Of a stretch of DNA of 64,000 nucleotides, positions 47,038 through 56,641 are shown in pieces. The number at the start of each line of letters is the position of its first letter. Position 1 is the first letter of the stretch. A program made the translations under genes and the position numbers. Source of the stretch: Polynucleobacter sp. MWH-Jannik1A5 (GTDB taxonomy: Bacteria; Pseudomonadota; Gammaproteobacteria; Burkholderiales; Burkholderiaceae); NCBI RefSeq assembly GCF_018881795.1, contig NZ_JACVPQ010000001.1, positions 510,718-574,717 on the forward strand, read 5' to 3'. A model generated the notes under the pieces. That model made no database searches. It saw nothing but the letters and a program-made list of their open reading frames with translations, and was not told where the DNA came from.

Positions 47038-47856
47038 ATGGGTTACTTACAAGGCGATAAGCCAATCACAATTACTAAGCTCCTCGCAATGCATGCTGAG
47101 GGTGAAAAAATTTCTATGCTCACTGCATATGATTCAACCATGTCCGCACTCCTGAATCGTTGTGGAGTGGAAACCATTTTGGTTGGCGACTCTCTAGGCA
47201 ATGTGATTCAGGGGCACTCCAGTACAACACCCGTTACCGTAGGGCAGGTGGCTTATCACACCGAGTGTGTGGCTCGCGCAAATACCCATGCGTTTTTGAT
47301 TGCCGACCTCCCATTTGCGAGCTACGGTGATCCAGTACAAGCTTTGGAGTCTTCTGCTGAGCTGATGCGTGCCGGTGCAGATATGGTGAAACTTGAGGGT
47401 GGCGGTGACTGGCAGGTAGATATCATCCGTCACTTAGTAGAGCGTAGTGTGCCTGTGTGTGCACACTTAGGCCTATTGCCACAATCCGTTCATGTATTGG
47501 GTGGCTATAAGGTACAAGGTAAATCAAAAGATGCGGCTAGTGTGATGCTCGAACAAGCACTTGCTTGCCAAGCAGCAGGAGCACAAATGGTAGTACTTGA
47601 AGCTATTCCTTCATCGCTAGGCGAAAGAATTACTGCCGAATTACATATCCCCACGATTGGAATTGGCGCTGGCCCAGATTGCTCTGGTCAAGTGTTGGTA
47701 CTGCAGGATATGTTGGGTATCAGCCCAGGCAAACCACCGAAGTTTGTCAAAAACTTCATGGATGGCCATCACTCAGTCGAAGCTGCTATTAAGGCTTACG
47801 TACGTGAAGTGAAGTCCGGGAAATTCCCCGGACCTGAACATGGCTTTGCAGGCTAA
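47038..47856 (+). CDS. panB: 3-methyl-2-oxobutanoate hydroxymethyltransferase
   Basis: A 272-residue ketopantoate hydroxymethyltransferase, first committed step of pantothenate synthesis. [18 protein letters not shown] near residues 46-63 and [10 protein letters not shown] are family motifs, with [14 protein letters not shown] in the C-terminal half. No panC is adjacent in this window. It converges with dnaJ (26-base gap, no strong terminator seen). Confidence 0.96.
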   Translation: MGYLQGDKPITITKLLAMHAEGEKISMLTAYDSTMSALLNRCGVETILVGDSLGNVIQGHSSTTPVTVGQVAYHTECVARANTHAFLIADLPFASYGDPVQALESSAELMRAGADMVKLEGGGDWQVDIIRHLVERSVPVCAHLGLLPQSVHVLGGYKVQGKSKDAASVMLEQALACQAAGAQMVVLEAIPSSLGERITAELHIPTIGIGAGPDCSGQVLVLQDMLGISPGKPPKFVKNFMDGHHSVEAAIKAYVREVKSGKFPGPEHGFAG

Positions 47857-47882
47857 TTGCCTGCCAGCCTACACACTAGTTA

Positions 47883-49019
47883 TTAACTAAAGAAACTCTT
47901 TACGCCGTCAAACCAACCCTTTTGCTGAGGGCTATGTTTGTCACCGCCGGATTTCAGGCTGTCATCAAACTTCTGCAGCAATTTCTTCTGCTCATCGGTC
48001 AGCTTGACTGGAGTCTCCACCAATACATGAACAAAAAGATCACCTACCAAGGTTGAGCGCAAGCCTTTAATGCCTTTGTTACGCAAACGGAATGTCTTAC
48101 CAGTTTGGGTACCTTCGGGAATTGGAAACTCAACGCGCCCTGCAAGCGTAGGCACTTCTATTTCTCCGCCGATGGTTGCGGTTGCAAAGGAGATAGGCAT
48201 TTGTACGTGCAAATCACTACCATCACGTTCAAAAACCTTATGGGGTTTGACTCGCACTTCTACATATAGATCGCCAGAAGGTCCGCCGTTAATGCCTGGC
48301 TCGCCGTTACCAACAGAACGCACACGCATGCCATCATCGATACCTGCTGGTATTTTGATTTCGAGTGTTTTTTGTTCTTTGTGTTTTCCAGTGCCATGAC
48401 AAGTTTTGCAGGGCTTCGGAATGTACTCGCCTGTGCCGCGGCACTTAGGGCAAGTTTGTTGCATAGAGAAGAAGCCTTGTTGAACGCGCACCTGACCATG
48501 CCCACCGCAGGTTGTGCATGTTTCTGCTTTCGTTCCTGGCTCAGCGCCAGTGCCATGACATGGCTTGCAATTGCTCCAGCTTGGAACGCGAATTTGGGTT
48601 GTATACCCCTCAGCTGCTTGCTCAAGGGTAATGTCCATGTTGTAGCGCAGATCAGCGCCTTTATAGACTTGTGGACCAGACTGGCGACCGCCGCCTTGCC
48701 CAAAGATATCTCCAAAGATATCTCCAAACGCATCAGCAAAACCGCCACCACCAAATCCGCCGCCGCCAAAACCACCGCCCATAGAAGGATCAACACCAGC
48801 ATGACCATATTGGTCATAAGCAGCGCGCTTATTGGGATCGGTTAAGGTTTCATATGCTTCCTTAACTTCTTTAAATTGGGCTTCAGCCGTTTTGCTATCG
48901 GGATTGCGATCTGGATGATGCTTCATCGCCATCTTTCGATAAGCCTTTTTCAGCTCATCATCACTGGCACCTTTTGCTACACCAAGCACTTCATAAAAAT
49001 CGCGTTTACTTTTAGGCAC
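47883..49019 (-). CDS. dnaJ: Chaperone protein DnaJ
   Basis: A 378-residue type I Hsp40. The J-domain has the HPD motif in [14 protein letters not shown] (about residues 29-42). A Gly/Phe-rich linker follows ([20 protein letters not shown]). Four zinc-finger repeats CxxCxGxG are visible ([32 protein letters not shown]), then the client-binding C-terminal domains. It stimulates DnaK ATPase. It is 100 bases downstream of dnaK, with a perfect hairpin in the gap. Confidence 0.97.
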   Translation of the reverse strand: MPKSKRDFYEVLGVAKGASDDELKKAYRKMAMKHHPDRNPDSKTAEAQFKEVKEAYETLTDPNKRAAYDQYGHAGVDPSMGGGFGGGGFGGGGFADAFGDIFGDIFGQGGGRQSGPQVYKGADLRYNMDITLEQAAEGYTTQIRVPSWSNCKPCHGTGAEPGTKAETCTTCGGHGQVRVQQGFFSMQQTCPKCRGTGEYIPKPCKTCHGTGKHKEQKTLEIKIPAGIDDGMRVRSVGNGEPGINGGPSGDLYVEVRVKPHKVFERDGSDLHVQMPISFATATIGGEIEVPTLAGRVEFPIPEGTQTGKTFRLRNKGIKGLRSTLVGDLFVHVLVETPVKLTDEQKKLLQKFDDSLKSGGDKHSPQQKGWFDGVKSFFS

Positions 49020-49048
49020 GGCCTATTCCTCTCAACAACCTGAATGGC

Positions 49049-49073
49049 ACAAGTCGGCACGAGGCCGACTTGT
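49049..49073. repeat. Perfect 10-base inverted repeat between dnaK and dnaJ
   Basis: ACAAGTCGGC (49049-49058), a 5-base loop, GCCGACTTGT (49064-49073). On the minus (coding) strand no T tract follows it, so it looks more like a processing or stabilising hairpin than a full terminator. Confidence 0.75.
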
Positions 49074-49119
49074 TATTTAAGTACATCAAAACTACGTCAA
49101 TGAATGTCTGATTTCAGAA

Positions 49120-51057
49120 TTACTTCTTGTCATCAACCTCTTTGAAATCCGCATCAACAACATCTGCATCAGGAGCTTGGCCAGGAGCTGCGCCGCCTGG
49201 AGCTGCACCAGCAGCAGCGCCACCCGCTTTAGCTTGCTCAGCAGCCATAACCTTTTCGCCCAACTTCTGACTTGCTTTACCCAATGCTTCTGTTTTTGCT
49301 TCAATCGCTTCTTTGTCACTACCTTTAATAGCTTCATCCAAGTCCTTGAGGGCTGCTTCAATCGCTTCTTTCTCAGCAGCTTCTAAGCTGGCGCCATGCT
49401 CTTCCAAGGCCTTCTTGGTTGAGTGAGCCAATGCATCGGCAGTATTGCGGGCAGTAACCAGCTCTAATGCTTTCTTATCTTCAGCGGCATTGGCTTCAGC
49501 ATCTTTCACCATGCGTTGAATCTCTTCCTCGGTCAAGCCAGAGTTTGCCTTGATGGTGATCTTGTTCTCTTTACCAGTCGTTTTATCTTTTGCAGTTACG
49601 TGCAAGATACCGTTGGCATCGATGTCAAAGGTCACTTCAATTTGTGGCATACCGCGTTGTGCCGGAGCAATGCCTTCAAGATTAAATTCACCAAGCAATT
49701 TGTTAGCTGCAGCCATCTCACGCTCACCTTGGAAGCACTTAATGGTTACAGCAGGCTGGTTATCTTCTGCAGTGGAGTAAACCTGTGAATGCTTAGTAGG
49801 AATGGTTGTGTTCTTCGGAATCATCTTGGTCATTACGCCGCCAAGAGTTTCGATACCCAATGACAATGGGGTAACGTCCAAGAGCAATACGTCTTTACGA
49901 TCGCCAGACAATACGGAACCTTGAATTGCCGCACCAACAGCAACTGCTTCATCTGGGTTAACGTCTTTACGAGGCTCTTTACCAAAGATTTCTTTTACCT
50001 TGTCCTGAACTGCAGGCATACGGGTTTGACCGCCGACCAAAATAACATCGTCGATATCTGCTACGTTTACACCAGCGTCTTTAATGGCAGTCAAGCAAGG
50101 ACCAGCTGTTCGCTTGATCAACTCTTCTACCAAAGACTCCAGCTTGGCGCGGGTCAACTTCAAGTTCAAATGCTTAGGACCGCTAGCGTCAGCTGTCACG
50201 TATGGCAAATTGATTTCTGTTTGTTGTGCAGATGACAATTCGATCTTGGCCTTTTCAGCCGCATCTTTTAAGCGCTGTAATGCCAATACGTCTTTACTCA
50301 AATCAACGCCTTGTTCTTTCTTGAACTCCGCAATGATCCAGTCAATGATGCGTTGGTCAAAGTCTTCGCCACCCAAGAATGTGTCGCCGTTGGTTGAGAG
50401 CACTTCAAATTGCTTCTCGCCGTCAACGTTGGCAATCTCGATAATGGATACGTCGAATGTACCGCCACCCAAGTCATACACAGCGATCTTGCGATCTACT
50501 TTGTCTTGCTTATCCAAGCCAAAAGCCAATGCAGCAGCAGTAGGCTCGTTGATGATGCGCTTTACGTCCAAGCCAGCAATACGGCCAGCATCTTTAGTAG
50601 CCTGGCGCTGGCTATCGTTAAAGTAAGCAGGAACAGTAATAACCGCCTCTGTCACTTCTTCGCCGAGATAGTCTTCGGCAGTTTTTTTCATCTTGCGCAA
50701 AATTTCGGCGGACACTTGTTGTGGTGCCATTTTCTTGTCGCGCGCTTCAACCCAAGCATCACCGTTATCAGCGGCAATAATTGAATAAGGCATCAAGCTA
50801 ATGTCTTTTTGCACTTCAGGATCTGTAAATTTACGACCCATCAAACGCTTCACTGCGTAGATGGTGTTTTTAGGATTCGTCACTGATTGACGTTTTGCAG
50901 GCGCACCAACCAATACTTCGCCATCCTCAACATAAGCGATGATGGATGGAGTTGTGCGAGCGCCTTCTGCGTTTTCGACAACCTTAGGTGCATTGTTTTC
51001 AACGACTGAAACACATGAATTTGTGGTTCCTAAGTCGATACCGATAATCTTTCCCAT
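49120..51057 (-). CDS. dnaK: Chaperone protein DnaK (Hsp70)
   Basis: A 645-residue Hsp70. [13 protein letters not shown] is at residues 5-17, [13 protein letters not shown] is the second phosphate motif, and [14 protein letters not shown] the third. The substrate-binding domain and helical lid are complete. A Gly/Ala-rich linker leads to the tail [15 protein letters not shown] lies 8-9 bases before the ATG. A sigma-32-type promoter lies about 60-85 bases upstream, behind a terminator-like hairpin that isolates it from grpE. It works with GrpE and DnaJ encoded on either side. Confidence 0.98.
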   Translation of the reverse strand: MGKIIGIDLGTTNSCVSVVENNAPKVVENAEGARTTPSIIAYVEDGEVLVGAPAKRQSVTNPKNTIYAVKRLMGRKFTDPEVQKDISLMPYSIIAADNGDAWVEARDKKMAPQQVSAEILRKMKKTAEDYLGEEVTEAVITVPAYFNDSQRQATKDAGRIAGLDVKRIINEPTAAALAFGLDKQDKVDRKIAVYDLGGGTFDVSIIEIANVDGEKQFEVLSTNGDTFLGGEDFDQRIIDWIIAEFKKEQGVDLSKDVLALQRLKDAAEKAKIELSSAQQTEINLPYVTADASGPKHLNLKLTRAKLESLVEELIKRTAGPCLTAIKDAGVNVADIDDVILVGGQTRMPAVQDKVKEIFGKEPRKDVNPDEAVAVGAAIQGSVLSGDRKDVLLLDVTPLSLGIETLGGVMTKMIPKNTTIPTKHSQVYSTAEDNQPAVTIKCFQGEREMAAANKLLGEFNLEGIAPAQRGMPQIEVTFDIDANGILHVTAKDKTTGKENKITIKANSGLTEEEIQRMVKDAEANAAEDKKALELVTARNTADALAHSTKKALEEHGASLEAAEKEAIEAALKDLDEAIKGSDKEAIEAKTEALGKASQKLGEKVMAAEQAKAGGAAAGAAPGGAAPGQAPDADVVDADFKEVDDKK

Positions 51058-51115
51058 AATTGCTCCAAAAAATTAAATTGTTTGTTGTACTAATGAATAT
51101 TTCGATAAGCAGTAA

Positions 51116-51141
51116 GTGGGGTCTAAAAAAGCGATTTCAAG
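51116..51141 (-). promoter_or_regulatory. Sigma-32 (heat-shock) promoter of dnaK
   Basis: On the minus strand CTTGAA (51141-51136), 14 bases, CCCCAC (51121-51116) followed by TTA. This matches the RpoH consensus (CTTGAA, 13-16 bases, CCCCAT). Predicted leader is about 50 bases, ending with GGAG before ATG 51057. Confidence 0.85.
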
Positions 51142-51153
51142 GGCCTGAATAGC

Positions 51154-51179
51154 AAAAAAGGCAGAAATCTGCCTTTTTT
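51154..51179 (-). terminator. Terminator-like hairpin between grpE and dnaK
   Basis: AAAAAAGGCAGA (51154-51165) and TCTGCCTTTTTT (51168-51179) form a perfect 12-base stem with T6 on either strand. It lies 35 bases after the grpE stop and just before the dnaK heat-shock promoter. Confidence 0.85.
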
Positions 51180-51213
51180 ATGCCTTTTTTGGGGTTTTAC
51201 CCCGATTTTCTAT

Positions 51214-51762
51214 TTATTTAGGGGCGCTAACCGTCACCAAAGCAGGTCTGAGGACCCGATCTGCCACGGTATAGCCACGCTGCAGAACTGAAACCACGGT
51301 ATTTGGCTCTTGCTCAGATGGCACCGAAGCGATAGCCTGGTGGTGATGGGGGTCAAATTTATCCCCAACCGCAGGGTTAATTTCGGTCATACGACCTTTT
51401 TCAAAGGCTGAGAGCAATTGCTTAAGAGTGATCTCTAGACCTTCTTTAAATGCCTTGGCGTCACCAGCATCAGTACTCAATGCTGCATAGAGACTATCGG
51501 TCACTGGCACTAAATGCTCAGCAAAACTTTCGATGGCAAATTTATGGGCCTTGGCAATATCCTCTACAGCGCGACGACGAATATTTTCACCCTCTGCTTT
51601 TGCACGTAAAAAATTATCTTGAAGCTCGCCAATCTTTTGATTGAGATCTGCAATTTCTTGCTCAGGCGTTTTTACGGCTGGCGTTTCTGCTGCAGTTTCG
51701 GCAGCTGGCTCAGCTGCTAGATTCTCTTGTTCTGGAGATGGGTTTTGATTTTCTTGTGTCAT
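51214..51762 (-). CDS. grpE: Nucleotide exchange factor GrpE
   Basis: A 182-residue exchange factor for DnaK. The first ~40 residues are acidic and low-complexity ([20 protein letters not shown]). A long coiled-coil helix follows, with [19 protein letters not shown], and the C-terminal beta domain holds [12 protein letters not shown] and [20 protein letters not shown]. It has two possible promoters: a sigma-32 type at 51833-51808, and a TAAAAT box ending 7 bases before the ATG. Confidence 0.97.
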   Translation of the reverse strand: MTQENQNPSPEQENLAAEPAAETAAETPAVKTPEQEIADLNQKIGELQDNFLRAKAEGENIRRRAVEDIAKAHKFAIESFAEHLVPVTDSLYAALSTDAGDAKAFKEGLEITLKQLLSAFEKGRMTEINPAVGDKFDPHHHQAIASVPSEQEPNTVVSVLQRGYTVADRVLRPALVTVSAPK

Positions 51763-51775
51763 GGACGCTATTTTA
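51763..51775 (-). promoter_or_regulatory. Second, start-proximal -10 box of grpE
   Basis: TAAAAT at 51775-51770 and 7 bases to ATG 51762. The -35 is weak. It could supply a leaderless housekeeping transcript beside the heat-shock one. Confidence 0.42.
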
Positions 51776-51807
51776 CTTTTCTTTAAAGATGGCTATTACT
51801 TTGTAAT

Positions 51808-51833
51808 ATGGGGTCGATTAATATAATTTCAAG
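51808..51833 (-). promoter_or_regulatory. Sigma-32 (heat-shock) promoter of grpE, inside the end of hemH
   Basis: CTTGAA (51833-51828) contains the hemH stop codon. After 14 bases comes CCCCAT (51813-51808) then AT. It is near-perfect RpoH consensus. Predicted leader to ATG 51762 is about 38 bases. Confidence 0.87.
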
Positions 51834-52923
51834 ACTTTGCTCTTTCGGCCAACTCGGCTCTTTCAGCGCGCTTAGCTAATTCAGCCTCTGACTCCGTTCC
51901 CAAAGACCAACCCTGCAAATGATGGTGGGCAATATCGCTCAAGGCATTAATCCACTTGGGGTTGCTGTTCAAGCAGGGAATGTAGCGATAATCCTTACCG
52001 CCATGCTCCAAGAAGATTTCCCGAGCTTCCATAGCAATCTCCTCAAGCGTCTCCAAACAATCCGCCGGAAATCCTGGGCAAAAAATATCCATGCGTTGAC
52101 AACCTTCTTTAGCCAGCTTTTCAATCGTTGGAGCTGTGTAAGGTTTCAACCACTCGGCTTTACCAAAGCGAGATTGGAAAGTAACAAGGTATTGACCTGG
52201 CTCTAAACCAAGAGACTCCCCAAGCAGACGTCCAGTTTTTAGACACTCACAATGGTAAGGGTCACCCTTCATCAAATTGCGTTTTGGTAATCCGTGAAAT
52301 GACATCACAAAGCGATCGCCTTTAGCAAAGTCAGGGCGCCCATCTTTATCCCAGCTACTCAACACTTGATCGCGCAACGCAGCAATATAGGAAGGGTTGT
52401 CGTGATAGTGCTTTACCAAGCGCAATTCAGGTTGATCTCGCCAAGTACTCAAAACACGAAAGACTTCATCGAAGCTAGATGCTGTAGTGGTAGCTGAATA
52501 TTGAGGATACAAAGGTAGCACTAATAAACGCTCCATGCCTTGCGCCTTAAGGCCCTCAAGGGCAGACTGGGTAGAGGGTTGCCCATAACGCATCGCCAAA
52601 TCAACTAAGACCGCGTGACCCTCATTTGCAAATTTATCACCCAGTTCTTTTGCCTGAAGACGGGAGTAATGCATTAAAGGCGAACCCAATTTTGGCAACC
52701 AGATAGAAGCATATTTTTTTGCTGAGGCACTACTACGAATTGGCAAAATAATGCCATTCAAAATGCACCACCAAATAATGCGCGGAATCTCCACTACACG
52801 CGGATCAGAAAGAAATTCTTTTAAATAAGCGCGTACTGCTTTTGCTGTTGGGGCTGACGGCGTTCCCAAGTTCAATACTAAGACTGCAGTTTTAGATGCG
52901 CGTAGATGCGGGTTTGGATTCAA
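51829..52923 (-). CDS. hemH: Ferrochelatase
   Basis: A 364-residue enzyme inserting Fe2+ into protoporphyrin IX. LVLNLGTPSAPTAKAVRAYL opens the fold, and FSFHGLP-like MSFHGLPKRNL and FCPGFPADCLETLEEI carry the catalytic histidine and conserved glutamates. The C-terminus ends in a charged Ala/Glu/Arg repeat (AELAKRAERAELAERAKS) that is not part of the catalytic fold. The gene sits between hrcA and grpE, and its last codons overlap the grpE heat-shock promoter. Confidence 0.95.
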   Translation of the reverse strand: MNPNPHLRASKTAVLVLNLGTPSAPTAKAVRAYLKEFLSDPRVVEIPRIIWWCILNGIILPIRSSASAKKYASIWLPKLGSPLMHYSRLQAKELGDKFANEGHAVLVDLAMRYGQPSTQSALEGLKAQGMERLLVLPLYPQYSATTTASSFDEVFRVLSTWRDQPELRLVKHYHDNPSYIAALRDQVLSSWDKDGRPDFAKGDRFVMSFHGLPKRNLMKGDPYHCECLKTGRLLGESLGLEPGQYLVTFQSRFGKAEWLKPYTAPTIEKLAKEGCQRMDIFCPGFPADCLETLEEIAMEAREIFLEHGGKDYRYIPCLNSNPKWINALSDIAHHHLQGWSLGTESEAELAKRAERAELAERAKS

Positions 52924-52963
52924 GATGTTTGTCTCTAGTTAATTAATAGGTATAGATCGAGGA

Positions 52964-53974
52964 TTAGGAACTCAGCGCCCCGGACAATAATTTTGAGGTG
53001 ATATCGACAATGGGAATCACTCTGTCATAAGCCATACGCGTTGGCCCAATGACACCAAGCGTACCCACTATCTGCCCATCAACGCTATATGGGGCGCTGA
53101 TCACAGCTAGATCCTCGTATGGCAATAAGTCGCTCTCACCCCCAATAAAGATCTGAATGCCGTCGGCATGACTGGATACATCAAGCAATTGCATCAGCAC
53201 TGATTTTTGCTCCAACATGTCAAACATCTTGCGTAACTTATCTAAGTTAGAACTTAAATCTCCGACATTTAACAAGCGGCGCTCTCCAGACAAAACCATA
53301 TCACCACGACCCATGTCGTAATCAGCAACACCACTTTGAAGAGCTAACGCCATTAATCCAGAAATATCTGTGCGCAAATTATCCAAGTCGGATTTCAAAT
53401 GCAGTCGCACTTGATCAAAACTTTTACCGGCAAAATGGGTGTTGATAAAGTTGCCTGCCTCAATGAGTTGACTTGGCGTGTAATCTTGTGTGGTCGGCAA
53501 TATGCGATTCTGCACATCACCTTCTGGCGTCACCATAATTAATAAGATCTTGCCTTCGCCTAAGCGCAAAAACTCAATATGCTTAAAAACCTGGGCACGC
53601 TTCGGGGTCATCACTACCCCAGCGAAATGGGTCAAGTTCGACAAAATCTGTGCCGCTGAGGTCATGACTCGCTGCGGGGAATCCGGCAAGAGGCCTTTTT
53701 CAACCTCGCGGGCAGCTACTTCCTCCAAAGGACGCACTGTCACCATGGTATCCACGAATAAACGATAGCCTCTTGGCGTAGGAATTCGGCCAGCAGAGGT
53801 ATGAGGGCTGGTCACTAGGCCCATATCCTCCAAATCCGCCATGACATTACGGATGGTGGCTGCTGAGAGATCTAAGCCCGAATACCTAGACAGAGTGCGG
53901 GAGCCTATAGGCTGACCCTCCTCGATATAGCGCTCGATGAGGGTTTTGAGAAGGGCGCGGGAACGTTCATCCAT
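52964..53974 (-). CDS. hrcA: Heat-inducible transcription repressor HrcA
   Basis: A 336-residue repressor. The N-terminal winged helix has [19 protein letters not shown] near residue 35, and the rest is the GAF-like dimerisation and regulatory part. HrcA binds CIRCE elements (TTAGCACTC, 9 bases, GAGTGCTAA). I saw no CIRCE near grpE, dnaK or dnaJ in this window, so its target is probably elsewhere (groESL in many relatives). It precedes hemH by 40 bases on the same strand and is divergent from nadK. Confidence 0.95.
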   Translation of the reverse strand: MDERSRALLKTLIERYIEEGQPIGSRTLSRYSGLDLSAATIRNVMADLEDMGLVTSPHTSAGRIPTPRGYRLFVDTMVTVRPLEEVAAREVEKGLLPDSPQRVMTSAAQILSNLTHFAGVVMTPKRAQVFKHIEFLRLGEGKILLIMVTPEGDVQNRILPTTQDYTPSQLIEAGNFINTHFAGKSFDQVRLHLKSDLDNLRTDISGLMALALQSGVADYDMGRGDMVLSGERRLLNVGDLSSNLDKLRKMFDMLEQKSVLMQLLDVSSHADGIQIFIGGESDLLPYEDLAVISAPYSVDGQIVGTLGVIGPTRMAYDRVIPIVDITSKLLSGALSS

Positions 53975-53999
53975 GGTGGAAGGGATTTTATGCCTATGG

Positions 54000-54011
54000 T
54001 TTAATCGTTAT
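54000..54011 (+). promoter_or_regulatory. Candidate -10 box directly before nadK
   Basis: TTTAAT (54000-54005), 6 bases, then ATG 54012. There is no Shine-Dalgarno sequence. It lies in the 37-base gap to divergent hrcA. Confidence 0.42.
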
Positions 54012-54917
54012 ATGTTAAGCCCATCCCCAAATTCCACCAAGAAGGCATTTAGCCGGGTTGCACTTGTCGGCAAATTCCATGCTGAGGGCATTGATGAGCA
54101 CCTCAAGGACCTCGCTGCACTGGTTAAAGGCCTGGGTTGCCAGGTATTTCTGGAGGCGGCTACAGCCCAGCACTTGGGTCTCAAAGAATTCCCCACTAAA
54201 ACTGCAGAAGCCTTTGCTGGAGCAATTGATTTGGTCGTAGTTCTTGGGGGTGATGGCACGATGCTAGGAATTGGTCGTCAGCTGGCGGGAAGCAATGTGC
54301 CGCTGGTTGGCATCAATATGGGGCGTCTGGGATATATGACCGATATTCCTATTCAGTCGGTACAAGATACTCTGCCAAAAATTATTGCTGGTGAATACGA
54401 AGCGGATGCTCGCACATTGCTTGATGCGGTTGTATTACGTAAAGGCAAAGAAATTAATCGTGCATTAGCGCTAAATGATGTGGTCGTAAATCGCTCCGGA
54501 ATTTCCGGGATGGTGGAATTAGCGGTTCACGTCAATGGCTCTTTTATGTACAACCAACGATCCGATGGTTTAATTGTGTCGACCCCAACCGGCTCGACCG
54601 CTTACGCCCTCTCAGCTGGCGGACCCATTTTGCATCCCCGTGTTGCTGGCATTTTGCTAGCGCCGATTGCGCCTCACTCACTCTCCAACCGTCCAATTGT
54701 TTTGCCACAAGACTCTGTCACCGTAATTGAGGTAGTTGACGGACGAGAAGTTATTGTCAATTTTGATATGCAATCACAAACGGATTTACAAACAGGTGAC
54801 AAGATTGAGGTTCGCCAATCTGAAAAAACGATTACTCTTTTGCACCCGCGCAGTCATAGCGACTACAAAACCTTGCGCGAGAAGCTGCACTGGAATGAGT
54901 ACCCATCGACATTCTGA
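54012..54917 (+). CDS. nadK: NAD kinase
   Basis: A 301-residue enzyme making NADP from NAD. VVVLGGDGTMLGIGRQL carries the GGDGT motif, NMGRLGYMTDIP the next conserved block, and STPTGSTAYALSAGGPI the third. ATG 54012 (MLSPSPN) is preferred: the longer frame from 53937 overlaps the hrcA start codons on the other strand. recN follows after 26 bases, a conserved pair. Confidence 0.96.
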   Translation: MLSPSPNSTKKAFSRVALVGKFHAEGIDEHLKDLAALVKGLGCQVFLEAATAQHLGLKEFPTKTAEAFAGAIDLVVVLGGDGTMLGIGRQLAGSNVPLVGINMGRLGYMTDIPIQSVQDTLPKIIAGEYEADARTLLDAVVLRKGKEINRALALNDVVVNRSGISGMVELAVHVNGSFMYNQRSDGLIVSTPTGSTAYALSAGGPILHPRVAGILLAPIAPHSLSNRPIVLPQDSVTVIEVVDGREVIVNFDMQSQTDLQTGDKIEVRQSEKTITLLHPRSHSDYKTLREKLHWNEYPSTF

Positions 54918-54943
54918 TGTCGAGTTTTTTGCTACGCTAATAC

Positions 54944-56614
54944 ATGCTTCAAACCATCTCACTTCGTGACTTCGTCATCGTTGATCAGCTAGAGCTAGAT
55001 CTCACCAACGGATTTACTGTACTTACAGGCGAAACGGGTGCTGGTAAATCCATCCTCTTAGATGCCCTTAGCTTGGCACTTGGTGAGCGCGCCGATAGCA
55101 GCCAAATACGAGAGGGCTGTAACCGAGCAGAAATCTCCGCCCTCTTTCGCATTGAGCTAGACCAGTCTAAAGAGTTGGGTAAATGGCTTGATGAGCAAGG
55201 CTTTCCACAAGAGGATGATGGTCAAAGCTTGGTACTCAAGAGAACTGTCGAAGCCAATGGTCGTAGTCGCGCCTTTATTAATGGCAGTGTTGCTACTTTG
55301 ACGCAACTACGTGAAGCCGGCGATCAATTAGTAGATATTCATGGTCAGCATGCTCATCAACTCTTACTCAAGGGTGGTGCTCAAAGAGAGCTCCTCGATA
55401 GTCATGCAGGATTAATTCCCATTGCTGCCGATGTAGCAAAAGCATTCAAAACGCTTGCAGATTCTCGTCGTCGACTAGAGCAGGCAGAAAATGCAGGGCA
55501 AGATGTTGAGCGCGAACGTGAGCGTCTTCAGTGGCAATTGGAAGAACTCACTGAGCTTTCCCCGCAAGAAGGTGAATGGGCAACTATTCAAAGTGAGCAC
55601 GCTCGCTTAGCGAATGGAGCAAAACTCATTGGCGGCTGTCAAGAAGCAGTTGACCTGTTGAGTGAAGCTGATAATTCCCTAGAAACTACCCTATCTAAGG
55701 TGTGCGGAAATATCAGCGCACTTGCAGAGCACGACTCCAGCCTTAGCGACATTAGCCAATCGCTTGAGTCAGCAAGTATTCAGCTAGATGAGGCGATTCA
55801 TGGACTAAATCGCTACTTACAAAAAATAGACCTAGACCCGGCTCGACTTGCACAAGTGGAAGAGCGCATGCAAGCATTACATAGTGCAGCTCGTAAATAC
55901 CGCACTGAAACTGATGAGCTACCAAAGCTTCTTCTGGATACAGCAGAAAGGCTTGATGCCCTAACAGCCTCTCAAAATATTGAGGTGCTGCGCGATCAAG
56001 TAAAGCAAGAAGAAGGGGCTTACTTAAAACTAGCAAAACAACTGACTCAGAAGCGTAGCAAGGCCGCAAAAGAGCTGGGTGATTTAGTAACAAGCGCCAT
56101 GCAAGATTTATCCATGGCAGGCGGTCGTTTGGAGATTGCCCTGATACCACTGAATGAAGGTGGATCACATGGCTTAGAACAAATTGAATTCCTAGTGGCA
56201 GGCCATGCCGGCAGCACACCTCGCTCACTTGCAAAAGTAGCTTCCGGCGGTGAGTTAGCTCGTATTAGTTTAGCCATCAGCGTTATCACCAGCAAAGCCT
56301 CATTCACTCCGACCCTCATATTTGACGAGGTTGATGCTGGCATTGGTGGAGCGGTTGCTGAAACCGTGGGTAAGTTATTACATCAACTGGGCCAATCCCA
56401 CCAAATCCTATGTGTGACCCATTTACCGCAGGTGGCTGCCCAAGGCAATCATCACTTCAAAATCAGCAAATCACAAAGTGGTGAGAAGACGGTTTCCCAA
56501 GTGCAAGTCTTGGGTAGAGCAGAGCGAGTTGAAGAAGTCGCCAGAATGCTTGGCGGCGCGACTATTACTGATACCACCCGCCGTCATGCTCGTGAGTTGT
56601 TAGAGCAAAACTAA
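54944..56614 (+). CDS. recN: DNA repair protein RecN
   Basis: A 556-residue SMC-like ATPase for double-strand break repair. Walker A GETGAGKSILLDALSLA is at about residues 29-45, coiled coils fill the middle, and the signature ASGGELARISLAI with Walker B LIFDEVDAGIGG lies near the C-terminus. Size is normal. It is convergent with glnE (27-base gap). No LexA box was recognised upstream, though I could not search systematically. Confidence 0.96.
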   Translation: MLQTISLRDFVIVDQLELDLTNGFTVLTGETGAGKSILLDALSLALGERADSSQIREGCNRAEISALFRIELDQSKELGKWLDEQGFPQEDDGQSLVLKRTVEANGRSRAFINGSVATLTQLREAGDQLVDIHGQHAHQLLLKGGAQRELLDSHAGLIPIAADVAKAFKTLADSRRRLEQAENAGQDVERERERLQWQLEELTELSPQEGEWATIQSEHARLANGAKLIGGCQEAVDLLSEADNSLETTLSKVCGNISALAEHDSSLSDISQSLESASIQLDEAIHGLNRYLQKIDLDPARLAQVEERMQALHSAARKYRTETDELPKLLLDTAERLDALTASQNIEVLRDQVKQEEGAYLKLAKQLTQKRSKAAKELGDLVTSAMQDLSMAGGRLEIALIPLNEGGSHGLEQIEFLVAGHAGSTPRSLAKVASGGELARISLAISVITSKASFTPTLIFDEVDAGIGGAVAETVGKLLHQLGQSHQILCVTHLPQVAAQGNHHFKISKSQSGEKTVSQVQVLGRAERVEEVARMLGGATITDTTRRHARELLEQN

Positions 56615-56641
56615 AGTAACTACATCCAGTCACAAGGTCTT

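Noticed and set aside
50084-50626. 180-residue frame opposite dnaK
   Set aside because: Antisense shadow of a highly conserved gene; composition is unlike a real protein and there is no ribosome site.
51058-51213. CIRCE operator upstream of dnaK or grpE
   Set aside because: I looked for TTAGCACTC and GAGTGCTAA here and in the grpE upstream region and saw neither.
55752-56234. 160-residue frame opposite recN
   Set aside because: No family pattern, lies wholly within intact recN.
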